DNA of 64,000 nt from Arenibacter sp. ARW7G5Y1 (lineage in GTDB: Bacteria; Bacteroidota; Bacteroidia; Flavobacteriales; Flavobacteriaceae), in contig NZ_QJJZ01000013.1 of assembly GCF_003201775.1 (NCBI RefSeq), positions 115,923-179,922 on the forward strand. Direction: 5' to 3'. Shown here one piece after another: positions 1 to 9,502 of this stretch; the stretch's first letter is position 1, and the number at the start of each line of letters is the position of its first letter. Both the position numbers and the translations under genes were made by a program. The notes under the pieces are model-generated. The model was not told the origin of the DNA, ran no database searches, and saw only the letters and a list, made by a program, of their open reading frames with translations.

Positions 1-191
1 ATTTTTCCTTCCCGATAAAGCTTCCAAAATTCAAAATTTATGGGGATATATACTTTTAAAAAATCATTGGGCTCCACGCTAACAGAATTCTCCGAAAGAA
101 TTTTTTGAAACGTCAAAGCCGAATTTTTTTCAAAATCCCATAGGGTATGATCCAAATCAAAGAAAATATCGGTAACAAGGTGCTTAAACAT
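1..191 (-). CDS. HAD-family hydrolase, YjjG-like (partial, N-terminus only)
   Basis: The reverse strand from 191 reads as an open frame that runs off the left edge of the window. About 63 residues are visible. The start is MFKHLVTDIFFDLDHTLWDF, which carries HAD motif I (FDLDHTLWD) with the two catalytic aspartates. The combination DxDHTLWDFE is typical of the YjjG subfamily of noncanonical nucleotide 5'-phosphatases, so a house-cleaning nucleotidase is the best guess; the rest of the protein is not in the window. Its ATG lies inside the last codons of the upstream gene (8-base overlap at 184-191), which points to translational coupling. Confidence 0.8.
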   Translation of the reverse strand, partial: MFKHLVTDIFFDLDHTLWDFEKNSALTFQKILSENSVSVEPNDFLKVYIPINFEFWKLYREGK

Positions 192-1479
192 TTACTCGTT
201 TTAGGATACTACTATATAATTTTTTCCAATTCAATTTACTTTCACCCCCAATTAATTCGTTCGAAAAAACAGTAATGAAATTACCGTTTACCTTTTTTGC
301 TTCCAAATACAACCTTTCCACAGCGGAAAAGGCCTCTGTCCTATTCCTGTATTTCAATAAGCCATAATCGTGTACGGCAAAAGGATGTATCTTAATGGGC
401 TGCTGTACCTCCAAGGGAATATCATAAAAATAAAAGGGGGTACAGGTACCTGCCCTAAATCCAATTTCGTGGGTATATCCCATGGTATAGTCATCCGTAA
501 ATCCTGCTTCTATCAAATTCCTGTACGTTTCCGGAACGTCTACCCTGTTATAGCGCATACGGGAACTACCAACAGGTCTATTGATTACATTGGAAAGATT
601 TCTTTTCTCTTCCTTAAGCAGTGTTATGTCATTAAAGGAACTATAGGAACAAGACAGAGAAACCTTATCGTAATCCGCCACGGACTTGATCAGGTACTTG
701 AATTTATTATTGTTGGGGGACACATTTTTGTCATATGTGGAATACTCCGCGAACTGGAAAAAGAACATACCCTTTACCTTGTTGTTCTTGTGCAATTCAA
801 TAAGCTCGTAGAAATTGTCATAGGGATCTTTTTTTAATTTTAACCATACCGAAACCCGGTCAAAAACCCTTCGGATCTTTAGGGAAGCAAGATCAAAAAG
901 AAATCCCGACATACCCCGAATAAAACCTCTATGGGCAAAACAATGGGAACTGGAAACATCTATAATAGAGGTATAATTGTAATTTCTTGGTTTGTGCTTA
1001 AGATCCTTAAATTTATCCTTTAGAGCGGATAATAATTTTTGGGCCCAAATATCCACTAAGGGCTTTTCCAGAAAATGATGTTGAAAGGCCAAACTGTCTT
1101 TGGGTGAAAATCTACCGTGCATGTCCTTTACGTGGGGCAAATACTCTTCATACCTACTCAACATGTAAAAACTTGCAGAAAAAATATCAAAAGGCAGATT
1201 GCTTCTTTCCCCGGTAGCAAAAAAACAAGGTGTACCCTGCCAATCCGCCACATAGATCTGTATGTCGTTAATTCCCTGTTCAAACAACAAGTCGTTGCTC
1301 CGAACAAAGAATTCGTTCTGTAAGGGTTGTTTGGTGTAAGTTATCTTTGGCCCTGTATGTTTAATAAAATCCTCAACCTTGGTGGTATAGGTAACCTCTA
1401 TTCCCAAAAGAGTTGTGAATATATGCCGCATAATATAACTGAAGCGATGAGTAATTTTATGGGTGTAGATAAGCAACAT
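184..1479 (-). CDS. Polysaccharide deacetylase-like protein (DUF7033 type), probably without the metal site
   Basis: A 431-residue protein of the kind annotated in flavobacteria as polysaccharide deacetylase family with an N-terminal DUF7033 region (roughly residues 1-165). A divergent deacetylase (NodB-like) part follows. The segment YTSIIDVSSSHCFAH sits near residue 170, where family members usually carry an Asp-x-Asp metal motif. The usual His-Pro-Ser-Tyr motif reads CSYSS here. If this alignment is right, metal ligands are missing and the protein may be inactive or bind without catalysis. There is no signal peptide, so a cytoplasmic or membrane-associated place is likely. It overlaps the downstream HAD gene. 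Family assignment is from memory of conserved context; the function is inferred. Confidence 0.6.
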   Translation of the reverse strand: MLLIYTHKITHRFSYIMRHIFTTLLGIEVTYTTKVEDFIKHTGPKITYTKQPLQNEFFVRSNDLLFEQGINDIQIYVADWQGTPCFFATGERSNLPFDIFSASFYMLSRYEEYLPHVKDMHGRFSPKDSLAFQHHFLEKPLVDIWAQKLLSALKDKFKDLKHKPRNYNYTSIIDVSSSHCFAHRGFIRGMSGFLFDLASLKIRRVFDRVSVWLKLKKDPYDNFYELIELHKNNKVKGMFFFQFAEYSTYDKNVSPNNNKFKYLIKSVADYDKVSLSCSYSSFNDITLLKEEKRNLSNVINRPVGSSRMRYNRVDVPETYRNLIEAGFTDDYTMGYTHEIGFRAGTCTPFYFYDIPLEVQQPIKIHPFAVHDYGLLKYRNRTEAFSAVERLYLEAKKVNGNFITVFSNELIGGESKLNWKKLYSSILKRVNV

Positions 1480-1564
1480 AACTTTTTACTTAGTCCTTTT
1501 TGTGAAGTCCTGCATTTTTGAATTCGGGAGTTACTACCGAAATCCATAAATTACAAGCCCTAAA

Positions 1565-2263
1565 TTAAAGGATATTTTCATCTGCAAAACTAAAGTATTC
1601 TTTTTGTGTGATGATGATATGATCCAAAACTTTTATATCCAAGGCTTCTGCCGCTACCTTTAGTTTTCTTGTAATTTGTCTATCGGCCTCACTTGGCCTT
1701 AAAGTACCCGAAGGGTGGTTATGTGCCAAAATCAATCCTACTGCGCCAAGTTCCAAGGCTTGTTTCAACACTAAGCGAACGTCTACCAATGTCCCAGTAA
1801 TACCCCCCTTGCTTAGTTGCCCGGCCTGTAGCACGGCGTTGGAATTATTAAGAAAAACTATCCAAAACTCCTCATGTGGCAGCTCTCCCATGGTAGGCTG
1901 TAAAAGTTCGAATACATTTTTACTACTTTTGATTTTCGTTATTTTCTGAGCCTCTTCTCCCCTACGTCTCCTCCCTATTTCCAAGGCAGCAGCAATAGAA
2001 ACCGCCTTGGCCTCCCCTATGCCCTTAAATTGCATTAGTTGTTTAAGGGACAATTTACCCAACTCGTTCAGATTGTTGTTTACCGAAGCCAAAATGCGTT
2101 TCGAAAGCTCAACGGCGCTTTCGTTCCTACTTCCCGAACCAATTAATATGGCTATCAGTTCTGCGTCGGAAAGAATGGATTTTCCTTTTTGCACCAATTT
2201 CTCCCGAGGTTTATCATCATCGGACCAATTTTTAATAGAGAAGGAAGATGGCTTTTGTTGCAT
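1565..2263 (-). CDS. radC: RadC family JAB/MPN-domain protein
   Basis: A 232-residue protein of normal RadC length. Residues of about 1-100 form the N-terminal helix-hairpin-helix region (FKGIGEAKAVSIAAALEIG). The C-terminal half is the JAB/MPN metalloprotease-like domain, with the zinc motif AHNHPSG followed by SEADRQIT, which supplies the usual His, His, Ser and Asp. The historical name is DNA repair protein, but a repair role has not been upheld in general and the substrate is unknown. It stands alone between a deacetylase-like gene and a terminator that ends the gene upstream of it. Confidence 0.93.
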   Translation of the reverse strand: MQQKPSSFSIKNWSDDDKPREKLVQKGKSILSDAELIAILIGSGSRNESAVELSKRILASVNNNLNELGKLSLKQLMQFKGIGEAKAVSIAAALEIGRRRRGEEAQKITKIKSSKNVFELLQPTMGELPHEEFWIVFLNNSNAVLQAGQLSKGGITGTLVDVRLVLKQALELGAVGLILAHNHPSGTLRPSEADRQITRKLKVAAEALDIKVLDHIIITQKEYFSFADENIL

Positions 2264-2349
2264 AACCTAAAGATAAGAATCTTATAGTTTAATCATGATT
2301 TCAAAACAGAATATTACGTAGGCCTTGGATCAAAAAATTATGAATAAAA

Positions 2350-2388
2350 AGCCCATCTGCCATTTTCCAACGGAATGGCAGATAGGCT
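2350..2388 (-). terminator. Rho-independent terminator after the Gfo/Idh/MocA gene
   Basis: The inverted repeat ATCTGCCATT / AATGGCAGAT has 10-bp perfect arms and a 9-base loop, and is lengthened by AGCC/GGCT. On the minus strand a T-run (TTTTTATT) follows. It lies 34 bases after the oxidoreductase stop and before radC. Confidence 0.85.
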
Positions 2389-2421
2389 AATATCACTTAT
2401 GTAAACCTAAAGTATTGAGTT

Positions 2422-3759
2422 TTAGAAATCCCTATAAGGGGCATCTAGGAACTTATTGGCCTCGGGTTCGGAAAATCTTGCGGTGGCATTATCCCAATGC
2501 AATGTCTTATTGGGGAAACGACCCGCAATGACCCCCAACAAAATAGTTTCGGTAAGTCTGGCCGAATATTCAAAGGGGGCACTACATTCGGCTTTGCCCA
2601 AACAAGCGTCCACAAACTGATGGTAGTGTTTGTTGCCTTCGGAATCATAGTCCCTCACCGGCTCCCCAATAGCCTCTTGATCCTTAATTATGGACAAATC
2701 CAGTTCCTGATATTTACCATCTACGATAAGTCTGGGCAATTCCATAAAATGCGGCAATAAAAGTCTACCTTTTTCACCGACAAACATGGCCCCTTGATTA
2801 GGTAATTTCTCATTATTGGGCAACCTCAGATCTTTATGTTTTCCAGGGGCCCCTTTGCCATCATACCAAATCCATTTTAAGGTATCCGCTGTATATTCGG
2901 TACCTGGAAAGGTATAGGTAACAGTGTTTTTTTCAGGAAATCCAAATCCCGTTGGTTTTCTACATTGGTTCTTTATGGTCATGGGCACGTCCAATTTAAG
3001 GGCGTTGTAGGGAGTATCAAAAATATGTACGCCCATATCGCCCAAGGTACCACAACCATAGTCCAATAATTTTCTCCAGTTGGCCGGATGGTAATACCCT
3101 TCCTTATAGGGTCTTTCCGCAGAAGTACCCAACCAAAGGTTCCAATCCAAATTATCGGGTACCGGATCTGACCCTTTGGGTTCTGGACCATCAAAGCCCC
3201 AGTTCTTTGGAGACCACGCCCTAACCGTGCTTACCTTCCCTATTATACCGGATTGGATCAATAAGGTAGCCAATTTATAATCGTAAAAAGAATGTACCTG
3301 AATGCCCATTTGGGTCACTAGGTTTTTTTCCTTTGCCATTTTGCGCATAGCCCTGGCTTCCACCACGTGATGGGTAAGGGGTTTTTGACAATAGACAGGT
3401 TTACCAATTTCCATTGCCATCATGGATGCAGGGGCATGGGTATGATCCGGGGTAGAGACTATTACCGCATCTATATCGCTCTTCATTTCTTTGAGCATCA
3501 CCCTATAATCCTTATAGACTGCAGCGTTTGGATGCAATTTTTTGGCCTCTGCCAATGCCTTGGAATCAACATCGCAAAGTGCTACCACATCCACCAATTC
3601 ATGGGAAGAAATGGAAGCAAGGTCGTTCCCTCCCATATTACTAACACCGATATGGGCAGTTCTTAAACGACCATTTTTGGACAAGGCCCAAACGGAGGAT
3701 GGCAGAAGAGCCGTTAAACCCAAGGCTGCGGTACTTTTTAAAAAGTCTCTTTTTTTCAT
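2422..3759 (-). CDS. Gfo/Idh/MocA family oxidoreductase with Tat-like signal
   Basis: A 445-residue protein. The N-terminus MKKRDFLKSTAALGL has the Tat-like pattern (K-R-D-F-L-K) followed by a hydrophobic stretch ending in SSVWA, so export to the periplasm is likely. The Rossmann part starts near residue 31 (LRTAHIGVSNMGGNDLASI), where the glycine motif is degenerate (GVSNMGG), and continues with ALCDVDSKALAEAKK and VSTPDHTHAPASMMAMEIGKPVYCQKPLTH. That last stretch is the typical E/Q-K-P motif in the variant form CQKP. The C-terminal alpha/beta domain has the GDMGVHIFDTP signature with the conserved Asp/His. Such enzymes act on sugars or sugar-derived ketones. The next gene on the same strand is a DUF1080 (3-keto-disaccharide hydrolase) lipoprotein, which supports a role in periplasmic sugar oxidation. 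The exact substrate cannot be read from the sequence. Confidence 0.9.
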   Translation of the reverse strand: MKKRDFLKSTAALGLTALLPSSVWALSKNGRLRTAHIGVSNMGGNDLASISSHELVDVVALCDVDSKALAEAKKLHPNAAVYKDYRVMLKEMKSDIDAVIVSTPDHTHAPASMMAMEIGKPVYCQKPLTHHVVEARAMRKMAKEKNLVTQMGIQVHSFYDYKLATLLIQSGIIGKVSTVRAWSPKNWGFDGPEPKGSDPVPDNLDWNLWLGTSAERPYKEGYYHPANWRKLLDYGCGTLGDMGVHIFDTPYNALKLDVPMTIKNQCRKPTGFGFPEKNTVTYTFPGTEYTADTLKWIWYDGKGAPGKHKDLRLPNNEKLPNQGAMFVGEKGRLLLPHFMELPRLIVDGKYQELDLSIIKDQEAIGEPVRDYDSEGNKHYHQFVDACLGKAECSAPFEYSARLTETILLGVIAGRFPNKTLHWDNATARFSEPEANKFLDAPYRDF

Positions 3760-3813
3760 AAGTAAGTTTTTTTATTGTTTTTAACGGTCAAACCAAACCG
3801 ACAGAATTAAGTT

Positions 3814-4608
3814 CTATAATTTTCTAATCTTTATATTTCTAAACCAAATGGGACTTGAGTGATCCTGAAAACCGATATACCCAGACTTGAACTTGCCATA
3901 ATATTCCTCATCCTTCCATTTCCCGGAATTTTTTCTTTCATACCAATCTTTGGACCAAGGCACAAAAGATAGCACTTTTTTCCCATTGAGCCAGTGCTCT
4001 ACTCGCTCCGGTGTAAATACTATTTTGGAAGAGTTCCACTCTCCCACAGGATTCAATATTTTTTGTTCCGGATCGGCCACATGCATGGCATAATCCGAAG
4101 CGGTCTGTTGTAGGGGTTGCAGTTCCGCAGGATTCTCGGTATGCCCTAGACTAAGGTTGTATTCCGTTAAATCATGGATTTTTGCATAGTTTTCATCATC
4201 GATCAACTGGTACTCTGGAGAGATATTTGGTGGCCCGGCATTGGGAATACCTTCCTTTAGGTGATAAAAAATTCCGCTATTGCCCCCTTTGGGCAACTTC
4301 CATTCCACATACAACTCAAAATTATCAAATTCTTCCAATCCATAGATTATATCCTTTCCACCCTTATAATCCTGCTCCAGTCCCAATTCGGTGTCAAATG
4401 TCAACACACTGTCCTTTACGACCCAACCGGGAGGCAAAGTGTCTCCATTGTATGCTCTCCATCCGTTGGTAGTTACCCCATCAAAAAGGTATATCCAATT
4501 TTCGGCTTCTACTGTTGTTTCAGCTTTAGCTTCAGGTTTGGCGTCGGTTTTAGTTTTACAGGAAGACAGTAGTAAAACTACAGAAAAGATAGTCGGTAGT
4601 ATTTTCAT
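3814..4608 (-). CDS. DUF1080 (3-keto-disaccharide hydrolase-like) lipoprotein
   Basis: A 264-residue lipoprotein: MKILPTIFSVVLLLSSC is a signal peptide with lipobox LLSSC, cleaved before Cys17. After a short charged linker rich in Lys/Glu/Ala, the DUF1080 jelly-roll begins at about residue 38 (WIYLFDGVTTNGWRAYNG). It holds the family hallmarks GLEEFDNFELYVEWKLPKGGNSGIFY, split by loops, then EYQLIDDEN, and ends with GYIGFQDHSSPIWFRNIKIR. Members hydrolyse 3-keto-glycosides or bind glycans. It lies 54 bases upstream of the oxidoreductase gene on the same strand and is probably co-transcribed with it, which makes a shared oxidise-then-hydrolyse sugar route plausible. Confidence 0.9.
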   Translation of the reverse strand: MKILPTIFSVVLLLSSCKTKTDAKPEAKAETTVEAENWIYLFDGVTTNGWRAYNGDTLPPGWVVKDSVLTFDTELGLEQDYKGGKDIIYGLEEFDNFELYVEWKLPKGGNSGIFYHLKEGIPNAGPPNISPEYQLIDDENYAKIHDLTEYNLSLGHTENPAELQPLQQTASDYAMHVADPEQKILNPVGEWNSSKIVFTPERVEHWLNGKKVLSFVPWSKDWYERKNSGKWKDEEYYGKFKSGYIGFQDHSSPIWFRNIKIRKL

Positions 4609-4694
4609 TCAATTATTTCATTTATAGTATTAATAAAACTTCAAGATAAAAATTTTTTCACAAAAGACTTAAAATATGAAAGTGTAATTCAATC

Positions 4695-5186
4695 TTATTC
4701 CAGTTCCTGTAACAAACTCACCATATTTAGTGGTTTGGTGAACATTGTCAAGGATCCGTACGGCTCATAGGTCCAAAGACTTTTTGGGCGATCCCAATAC
4801 AATTCCACTCCATTTTTATCGGGGTCATTTAAATAAATGGCTTCAGACACACCATGGTCACTAGCTCCGGTCAAGGGATATTCTGCCTTCCTCAAACGGG
4901 AGTATATTTCTGCAAGATCCTTTCTTGTAGGGTATAAAATTGCCGTATGAAATAAGCCTACGCTATTGGTATGGGCAGGGGGTTGCCCTTTGGAATGCCA
5001 CGTATTTAAACCAATATGATGGTGGTATCCACCGGCCGAAATAAAGGCGGCCTGATCTCCGTACATGGTGGTGACTTCAAAACCTAAAAGATTACAATAA
5101 AAGTTTAACGATCGTGCCAGGTCGGCCACTTTCAAATGCACATGGCCTATTCGTGTTTGGGAAGGAATGGTATATTTATTGTCCAT
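4695..5186 (-). CDS. VOC-family (glyoxalase/dioxygenase fold) protein
   Basis: A 163-residue protein with two beta-alpha-beta-beta-beta modules. The first is GHVHLKVADLARSLNFYCNLLGF, where His of GHVHL is the expected metal ligand. The second carries SDHGVSEAIYLNDPDKNGVELYWDRP, with His and the final Glu as the other ligands. The arrangement resembles the N-terminal half of CatE-type catechol 2,3-dioxygenases, which are usually twice this length, so this is a single-domain member. Metal-dependent chemistry is likely; the substrate is unknown. It is 86 bases from the DUF1080 gene on the same strand. Confidence 0.85.
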   Translation of the reverse strand: MDNKYTIPSQTRIGHVHLKVADLARSLNFYCNLLGFEVTTMYGDQAAFISAGGYHHHIGLNTWHSKGQPPAHTNSVGLFHTAILYPTRKDLAEIYSRLRKAEYPLTGASDHGVSEAIYLNDPDKNGVELYWDRPKSLWTYEPYGSLTMFTKPLNMVSLLQELE

Positions 5187-5264
5187 TAGAGGAGTAAATT
5201 AAACGTAAATCTCAAATTGTTATTACTGCCCAGCAATTTCGTTCACCAACGACCCTGGATATGA

Positions 5265-5630
5265 TCAATATTTATAAATTCTTAGGGAGTAGGCTTTAGT
5301 ACTGTCAATTGGATAAACAGTCATGGGATAATTGCCAGAAGGCCTAACAACGGGCATTTCTACCGTCTTTTTCTCTGAATTAATTTTATTGGACCTCTTA
5401 TGGTCCATAAAACCACTAAGCGCATCCTTAAAATTGAAGTCAAAAACAATAGAATCCTTTATCCCAATTTCCTTTTTTCCAAATGCGTTGGCCTCATGCT
5501 TGCTCCAATCCTTTACCAATAGATCGCTATTGGCATTTTCATCTAGGGACGATATGGCGCGTTGTTGGGCATTGAGACTACTACTGCCTATAAAAAATAT
5601 TACCAAACATAAAAAGATGAAATATTTCAT
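5265..5630 (-). CDS. Small exported protein of unknown function
   Basis: I place the start at the internal ATG giving MKYFIFLCLVIFFIGSSSLNAQ, a clear signal peptide with cleavage after NAQ; an upstream in-frame ATG eight codons earlier would spoil it. The mature protein of about 100 residues is charged and has no cysteine and no motif I recognise. It contains SIVFDFNFKDALSGF and ends in PMTVYPIDSTKAYSLRIYKY. It is next to another small exported protein on the same strand (37 bases upstream), so the two may form a unit. No function is assigned. Confidence 0.65.
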   Translation of the reverse strand: MKYFIFLCLVIFFIGSSSLNAQQRAISSLDENANSDLLVKDWSKHEANAFGKKEIGIKDSIVFDFNFKDALSGFMDHKRSNKINSEKKTVEMPVVRPSGNYPMTVYPIDSTKAYSLRIYKY

Positions 5631-5666
5631 TGTATATTTTTGTGGGCATAACACAAGAGTAATTCT

Positions 5667-6131
5667 TTAAAACTCCTCGCAATGAATACCCTTTTCCAAT
5701 TGTTTCCTTAAGGCGGTTACCATACTTTTCAATTCCTCGGGTTCCTTGCCGTACTCAAAGGTCACCTTGGATTTCTTGCCGGAAAAATTTTCAATCTCCA
5801 ACCACTCTGCCCCTCCATCTGCACAATCCGGACATCCCAAGATTTCGGGCAAGGAATTAAATTCATTTAAATCTACTGTTTTTTTAAGAGAGTCCCAACT
5901 CAATTGGGTCATGTTTTCTGTACACTTAATGGGTTCTACCTGATTATTCCAACCCGAACGGGAATAGAATACCGTACCCGACCTTAACAACATCTCGTTC
6001 TTACAATAGCCCACGCACATACCAAAGGATGTGCCATAACCCAACTGTTTGATATCTGAAGGATTTACCTCATTTTTTTCGCAGGAAAGCAATATCCCAA
6101 ACATCAATAATAGAAATGCACCTTTGTTCAT
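5667..6131 (-). CDS. Small lipoprotein with paired cysteines, unknown function
   Basis: The likely start is the ATG giving MNKGAFLLLMFGILLSCEKN, a signal peptide with lipobox LLSC. The 154-residue precursor has two short cysteine motifs, GMCVGYC and GCPDCADGG, a spacing that could form disulfides in the periplasm or bind a metal. The end is KQLEKGIHCEEF, with one more Cys. I do not recognise the family. It is probably transcribed together with the smaller exported protein that follows after 36 bases. Confidence 0.65.
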   Translation of the reverse strand: MNKGAFLLLMFGILLSCEKNEVNPSDIKQLGYGTSFGMCVGYCKNEMLLRSGTVFYSRSGWNNQVEPIKCTENMTQLSWDSLKKTVDLNEFNSLPEILGCPDCADGGAEWLEIENFSGKKSKVTFEYGKEPEELKSMVTALRKQLEKGIHCEEF

Positions 6132-6253
6132 CTGTATACTTGTGTTAAAAATTAAGCTTGCTCCTAGGAATTCCCTTTGAAGACTCACAACTTACTGAAA
6201 TACTGAAATTAAGATGTTTATATTGTTCTTTGGTTGCGTGGCCTGGTTTATAA

Positions 6254-7342
6254 TCAAGTAGGGATATTACTATTTAAATCCTTAAGAAAAACAGATATTA
6301 CCTCTTCCAAGGTATCCAATACCCCAGGATTGGTACAGTTGATTAGAATGGAGAAAACCATATCCTGTTCAGGATACACATAAAATACGGCATATCCCCC
6401 TACCCCATTGCCTACATGGCCATAATAGGTCCTCCCCAACTTATCCTGGGTAACCTGCCATCCTAGGCCATAGTAGGTTGGAGTCCCATTAATAATCCCA
6501 GAAGTGAGGAATTGGGACTGGATTTTACCTTCCCTAAACTTGGGGTCCAAATATACTTGTCCAAAAAGTGCAATATCCGCTGATGTGGACAAATATCCCC
6601 CACCAGCCAATTTATAAGCATTGTTTACAGGGATGGCCTTTCTGAACCCCAATCTACCCTTTGAATAAAAAGTGGTGCCGTTGGGAAGATGATGCCCGGG
6701 ATTTTCTGGGAATGTATTTTTTAATCCACAAGGATTTAATATTTTTTCCCGAACATAATCGGCGAAGGGGATGCCACTTACCTCCTGCATGGCCAAGGAA
6801 ATCAACACCCAATCAAAACTGGTATACTGAAAGCCTTTTCCTGGCTCAAAAAGAAGGTCATCATCCTGGAATAGGGCAAGCGACTCCTTTATCCCCAAGG
6901 GCTTGTTCAGGCCATATTCCCCTCCGCGATAGCCTCTTATTCCGGCCGTATGTCCTGCCAACTGACGCAAACTAATGTCGAATTCCTTTTTTGGAAAGTA
7001 TGGAACATATTTATAAATGGAGGCATCCAAATCCAAAAGCCCCTCCCCTACCATTGAGGCTAATGCGGCGGCGGCAATAGGTTTGGACACACTGGCAATC
7101 CTAAAGATCGTATTTTGTGGATCTATACGCGTGTGCTGTTCCACATCCGCAAATCCATAACCTTTCTCGAAGTATACTTCATTGTTTTTACGAACCGTAA
7201 TGGCTAGACCTGGAACCCGTCGGTCATCGATAAGCTTTTGCAATATTTTATCTGCTTGGAGCTTGCCCAATAATTCCATATCCCCACCTATGACCCGTTG
7301 GGAGGCAAATAAATTCTTTAGATATTTTATAACAGGATTCAT
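6254..7342 (-). CDS. Serine hydrolase, class C beta-lactamase-related
   Basis: A 362-residue protein of the penicillin-binding/AmpC-like hydrolase family. The catalytic Ser-x-x-Lys is in FRIASVSKPIAAAAL, near residue 84. The second motif position is YTS in FQYTSFDW, where Tyr is the general base. The third motif (normally KTG) is HVG in GHVGNGVGGY, as in EstB-like esterases and DD-peptidase relatives. No signal peptide is visible, so it may act in the cytoplasm or be exported in another way. Beta-lactam resistance should not be assumed; most family members are esterases or peptidases. Confidence 0.88.
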   Translation of the reverse strand: MNPVIKYLKNLFASQRVIGGDMELLGKLQADKILQKLIDDRRVPGLAITVRKNNEVYFEKGYGFADVEQHTRIDPQNTIFRIASVSKPIAAAALASMVGEGLLDLDASIYKYVPYFPKKEFDISLRQLAGHTAGIRGYRGGEYGLNKPLGIKESLALFQDDDLLFEPGKGFQYTSFDWVLISLAMQEVSGIPFADYVREKILNPCGLKNTFPENPGHHLPNGTTFYSKGRLGFRKAIPVNNAYKLAGGGYLSTSADIALFGQVYLDPKFREGKIQSQFLTSGIINGTPTYYGLGWQVTQDKLGRTYYGHVGNGVGGYAVFYVYPEQDMVFSILINCTNPGVLDTLEEVISVFLKDLNSNIPT

Positions 7343-7410
7343 CGGTCTAATAGTAAACTACTTTTAAGTTATGGGAAATAGAGGTTGGAAGCGACCGTAG
7401 ACTTTGGGTG

Positions 7411-8259
7411 CTAATCAATAAAAATAAGTTCTCCTTTATACATTTGCTCTACCTCCACCACGGCTGGTCTATTAAAACTAACCACATCACCGGTGCCACG
7501 CAAAATGCCTTTAAGCGATTCCTGTGGACTTAAGCGCATATCGTTGGATCCCCTGTGATTAAAGCTAACGTTTTCAGCAATTAAAGCCTCAGCTTCCAGC
7601 CGCGAATCCCCAGAGGCAAAAAGGATGTTGAAATTAATAGTTTTACCCCTTAAATTATAATACGAAATTCCATTGGAAACAATGGCCAAATTCTGGGTGT
7701 CCAACTCCAAATTGAACTCCCCACTGGTATAGCCGGCATCAGGGTCGTTAAAGCTCTCTGAAATAAGGGTTAAACTGGGAAACGCCAATACACCATCACT
7801 TAAAATATCAAGTCCTGTGCTACTTCTAATCTCTGTAATATTGGGAGCCGTGACATATACCTTGGTAAGCCCATATTTTCGCGTAAAATTACAATCATTG
7901 GTATCGCGTAACAAAAGTCGGCCATCCACAACCTGCACCTCAACTTCATTACGCAAATTTTCTCCCGTTTCCACTTCTACCTTCAAAGGACTTCCCTGCC
8001 TTAGGGTCATTTCTACATTCTCATAGACCGTAATGGCGGTAAAATTAGGTACTTCCACAATTGCCCTGTTAATGTCCCCGGCATTTTGGAAGCAATCAGG
8101 GGCATTTTCACTGTTGCAATTCACCAGTAGTATCACCATGGCCAAGTGCATGCCATATCTGGCAACAATGGTCACAAGGCTCTTCCACCTTAACCCTATC
8201 TTCAAAATAAAATAGTTCATCATCTTATATCTTTTGAGCAGACTATCTGCCAAATTCAT
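7411..8259 (-). CDS. Head GIN-domain (DUF2807) lipoprotein
   Basis: A 282-residue protein whose N-terminal part has a hydrophobic segment ending in [11 protein letters not shown], which looks like a lipobox Cys near residue 47. The rest is a right-handed beta-helix-like GIN domain, roughly residues 65-275 ([17 protein letters not shown], then repeated [15 protein letters not shown] strands). Such proteins sit on the cell surface and are of unknown binding role. The start is uncertain: the first ATG lies only 5 bases after the PagL-like gene, which favours coupled translation, while internal Met codons at residues 13, 14 and 37 are also possible. Confidence 0.8.
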   Translation of the reverse strand: MNLADSLLKRYKMMNYFILKIGLRWKSLVTIVARYGMHLAMVILLVNCNSENAPDCFQNAGDINRAIVEVPNFTAITVYENVEMTLRQGSPLKVEVETGENLRNEVEVQVVDGRLLLRDTNDCNFTRKYGLTKVYVTAPNITEIRSSTGLDILSDGVLAFPSLTLISESFNDPDAGYTSGEFNLELDTQNLAIVSNGISYYNLRGKTINFNILFASGDSRLEAEALIAENVSFNHRGSNDMRLSPQESLKGILRGTGDVVSFNRPAVVEVEQMYKGELIFID

Positions 8260-8264
8260 TGACC

Positions 8265-9362
8265 CTATAATCTAACTCCGACTCCAAATTCCACGGCTTC
8301 CGCTTTTGCCCCATGGGATTTTAGAGTTATTGCACCGTATACCTTTTCCGAAAAATAACGCTTTAGACCAATTCTATTATAGACCTTGCCCTCAAAATCA
8401 AAAGGGTAATAGACATAATAGCCCAATTGGGCTATAACGGACATTTTATTTACAAAGAGTTCATGGCCCAAAAACAATCCCACGCGTTTATAATCGTCGT
8501 CTGCCTGCACTCCATACTCGGGGAACGCTATCGACTGATAACGAATAAGTTCCTTTAAGAAGTTGGAAAAATACACATCTGCACCAAACTGCAGCGCACT
8601 TTTTCTGGTAAAGCGTTTGTCCATATAAGCCGAAAAAATGTAAAAAGCATATTGGCCGGAATCCACTACATCGCTCTCATTTATACCAGACCTAAAGGCG
8701 AGATTAAGTTTAATAGGCTCTGAAACCTTCAATTTTTCGGTTTTAATATAGTCCCGTTCCTGGCCACCATCCAAATCATAGGTCAACCCCACATTAAGGG
8801 CCATGGTGTTGGTAGAGGTATTGGGTGCCGTAACATTGGCGTTGGAATAATGAATTAAGGTTAATCCTGCCTTTAGCCCCAAGCCCTTAAATATATTTTC
8901 TTTGTGATAGTTCAACATTAAATAGGTTGAACTTAAAAAATGGGAACCATAGGCATTGTTCCTAAAATTCCTGTTCTTATCAAAGGGGTTGGTATTATAG
9001 GCTATACCCTGCCCCAACCTAAATTGAAGGTTTCTCTTAAAAAAATAAAAATTGTAATGGGCATATAGTCCATAATTCTCCCCCAAAGTACTACTGTTCA
9101 TATTTTGATAAACAAAAGAAAAACCGGTATCGGGATAATTAAATAACTGTTGCCATTCCTCCTCCCCATAGGTCTTTTTATTGTACCCCAGGATAAATCC
9201 TCCCGGATGATTGGTAATCAAATGGGAAATATCCGTATTGTGCAATAGCACGGAACCGTAGAACTGACTAGCGTCCAAGGTATATCTCTTGGTTTCTTGC
9301 CGGTTTTGTGAAAAGCAAAAAGCTGTCGACAGACAGCTTATAAGAAATAGCTTTAGTTTCAT
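8265..9362 (-). CDS. Acyloxyacyl hydrolase / PagL-like lipid A 3-O-deacylase
   Basis: I chose the internal ATG because it gives a clean signal peptide, [19 protein letters not shown]; the 39 codons upstream do not look coding. The 365-residue precursor is rich in alternating beta-strands typical of an outer-membrane barrel. [11 protein letters not shown] matches the PagL active-site pattern His-x-Ser-Asn, giving the catalytic His and Ser. PagL removes the 3-linked acyl chain of lipid A. At about 345 mature residues it is about twice the size of classical PagL, which is normal for the Bacteroidota acyloxyacyl hydrolase family. It precedes the GIN-domain gene with a 5-base gap. Confidence 0.8.
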   Translation of the reverse strand: MKLKLFLISCLSTAFCFSQNRQETKRYTLDASQFYGSVLLHNTDISHLITNHPGGFILGYNKKTYGEEEWQQLFNYPDTGFSFVYQNMNSSTLGENYGLYAHYNFYFFKRNLQFRLGQGIAYNTNPFDKNRNFRNNAYGSHFLSSTYLMLNYHKENIFKGLGLKAGLTLIHYSNANVTAPNTSTNTMALNVGLTYDLDGGQERDYIKTEKLKVSEPIKLNLAFRSGINESDVVDSGQYAFYIFSAYMDKRFTRKSALQFGADVYFSNFLKELIRYQSIAFPEYGVQADDDYKRVGLFLGHELFVNKMSVIAQLGYYVYYPFDFEGKVYNRIGLKRYFSEKVYGAITLKSHGAKAEAVEFGVGVRL

Positions 9363-9502
9363 GGGGAGCAAATGTAATGAAAAATTAAAATAGGCGTTTC
9401 TAAAACTTGGTAATACTACCTGACTTCCGTGAACACTTGAAATTGACTCAATACAGAATCCATCCCCATCCGTAACCATGCCCTTGCACGCTTGGGCCTC
9501 CC

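Noticed and set aside
6254..7342. Beta-lactam resistance gene
   Set aside because: Motifs show a class C-related fold with YTS and HVG, which is common to esterases and peptidases; there is no signal peptide or resistance context.
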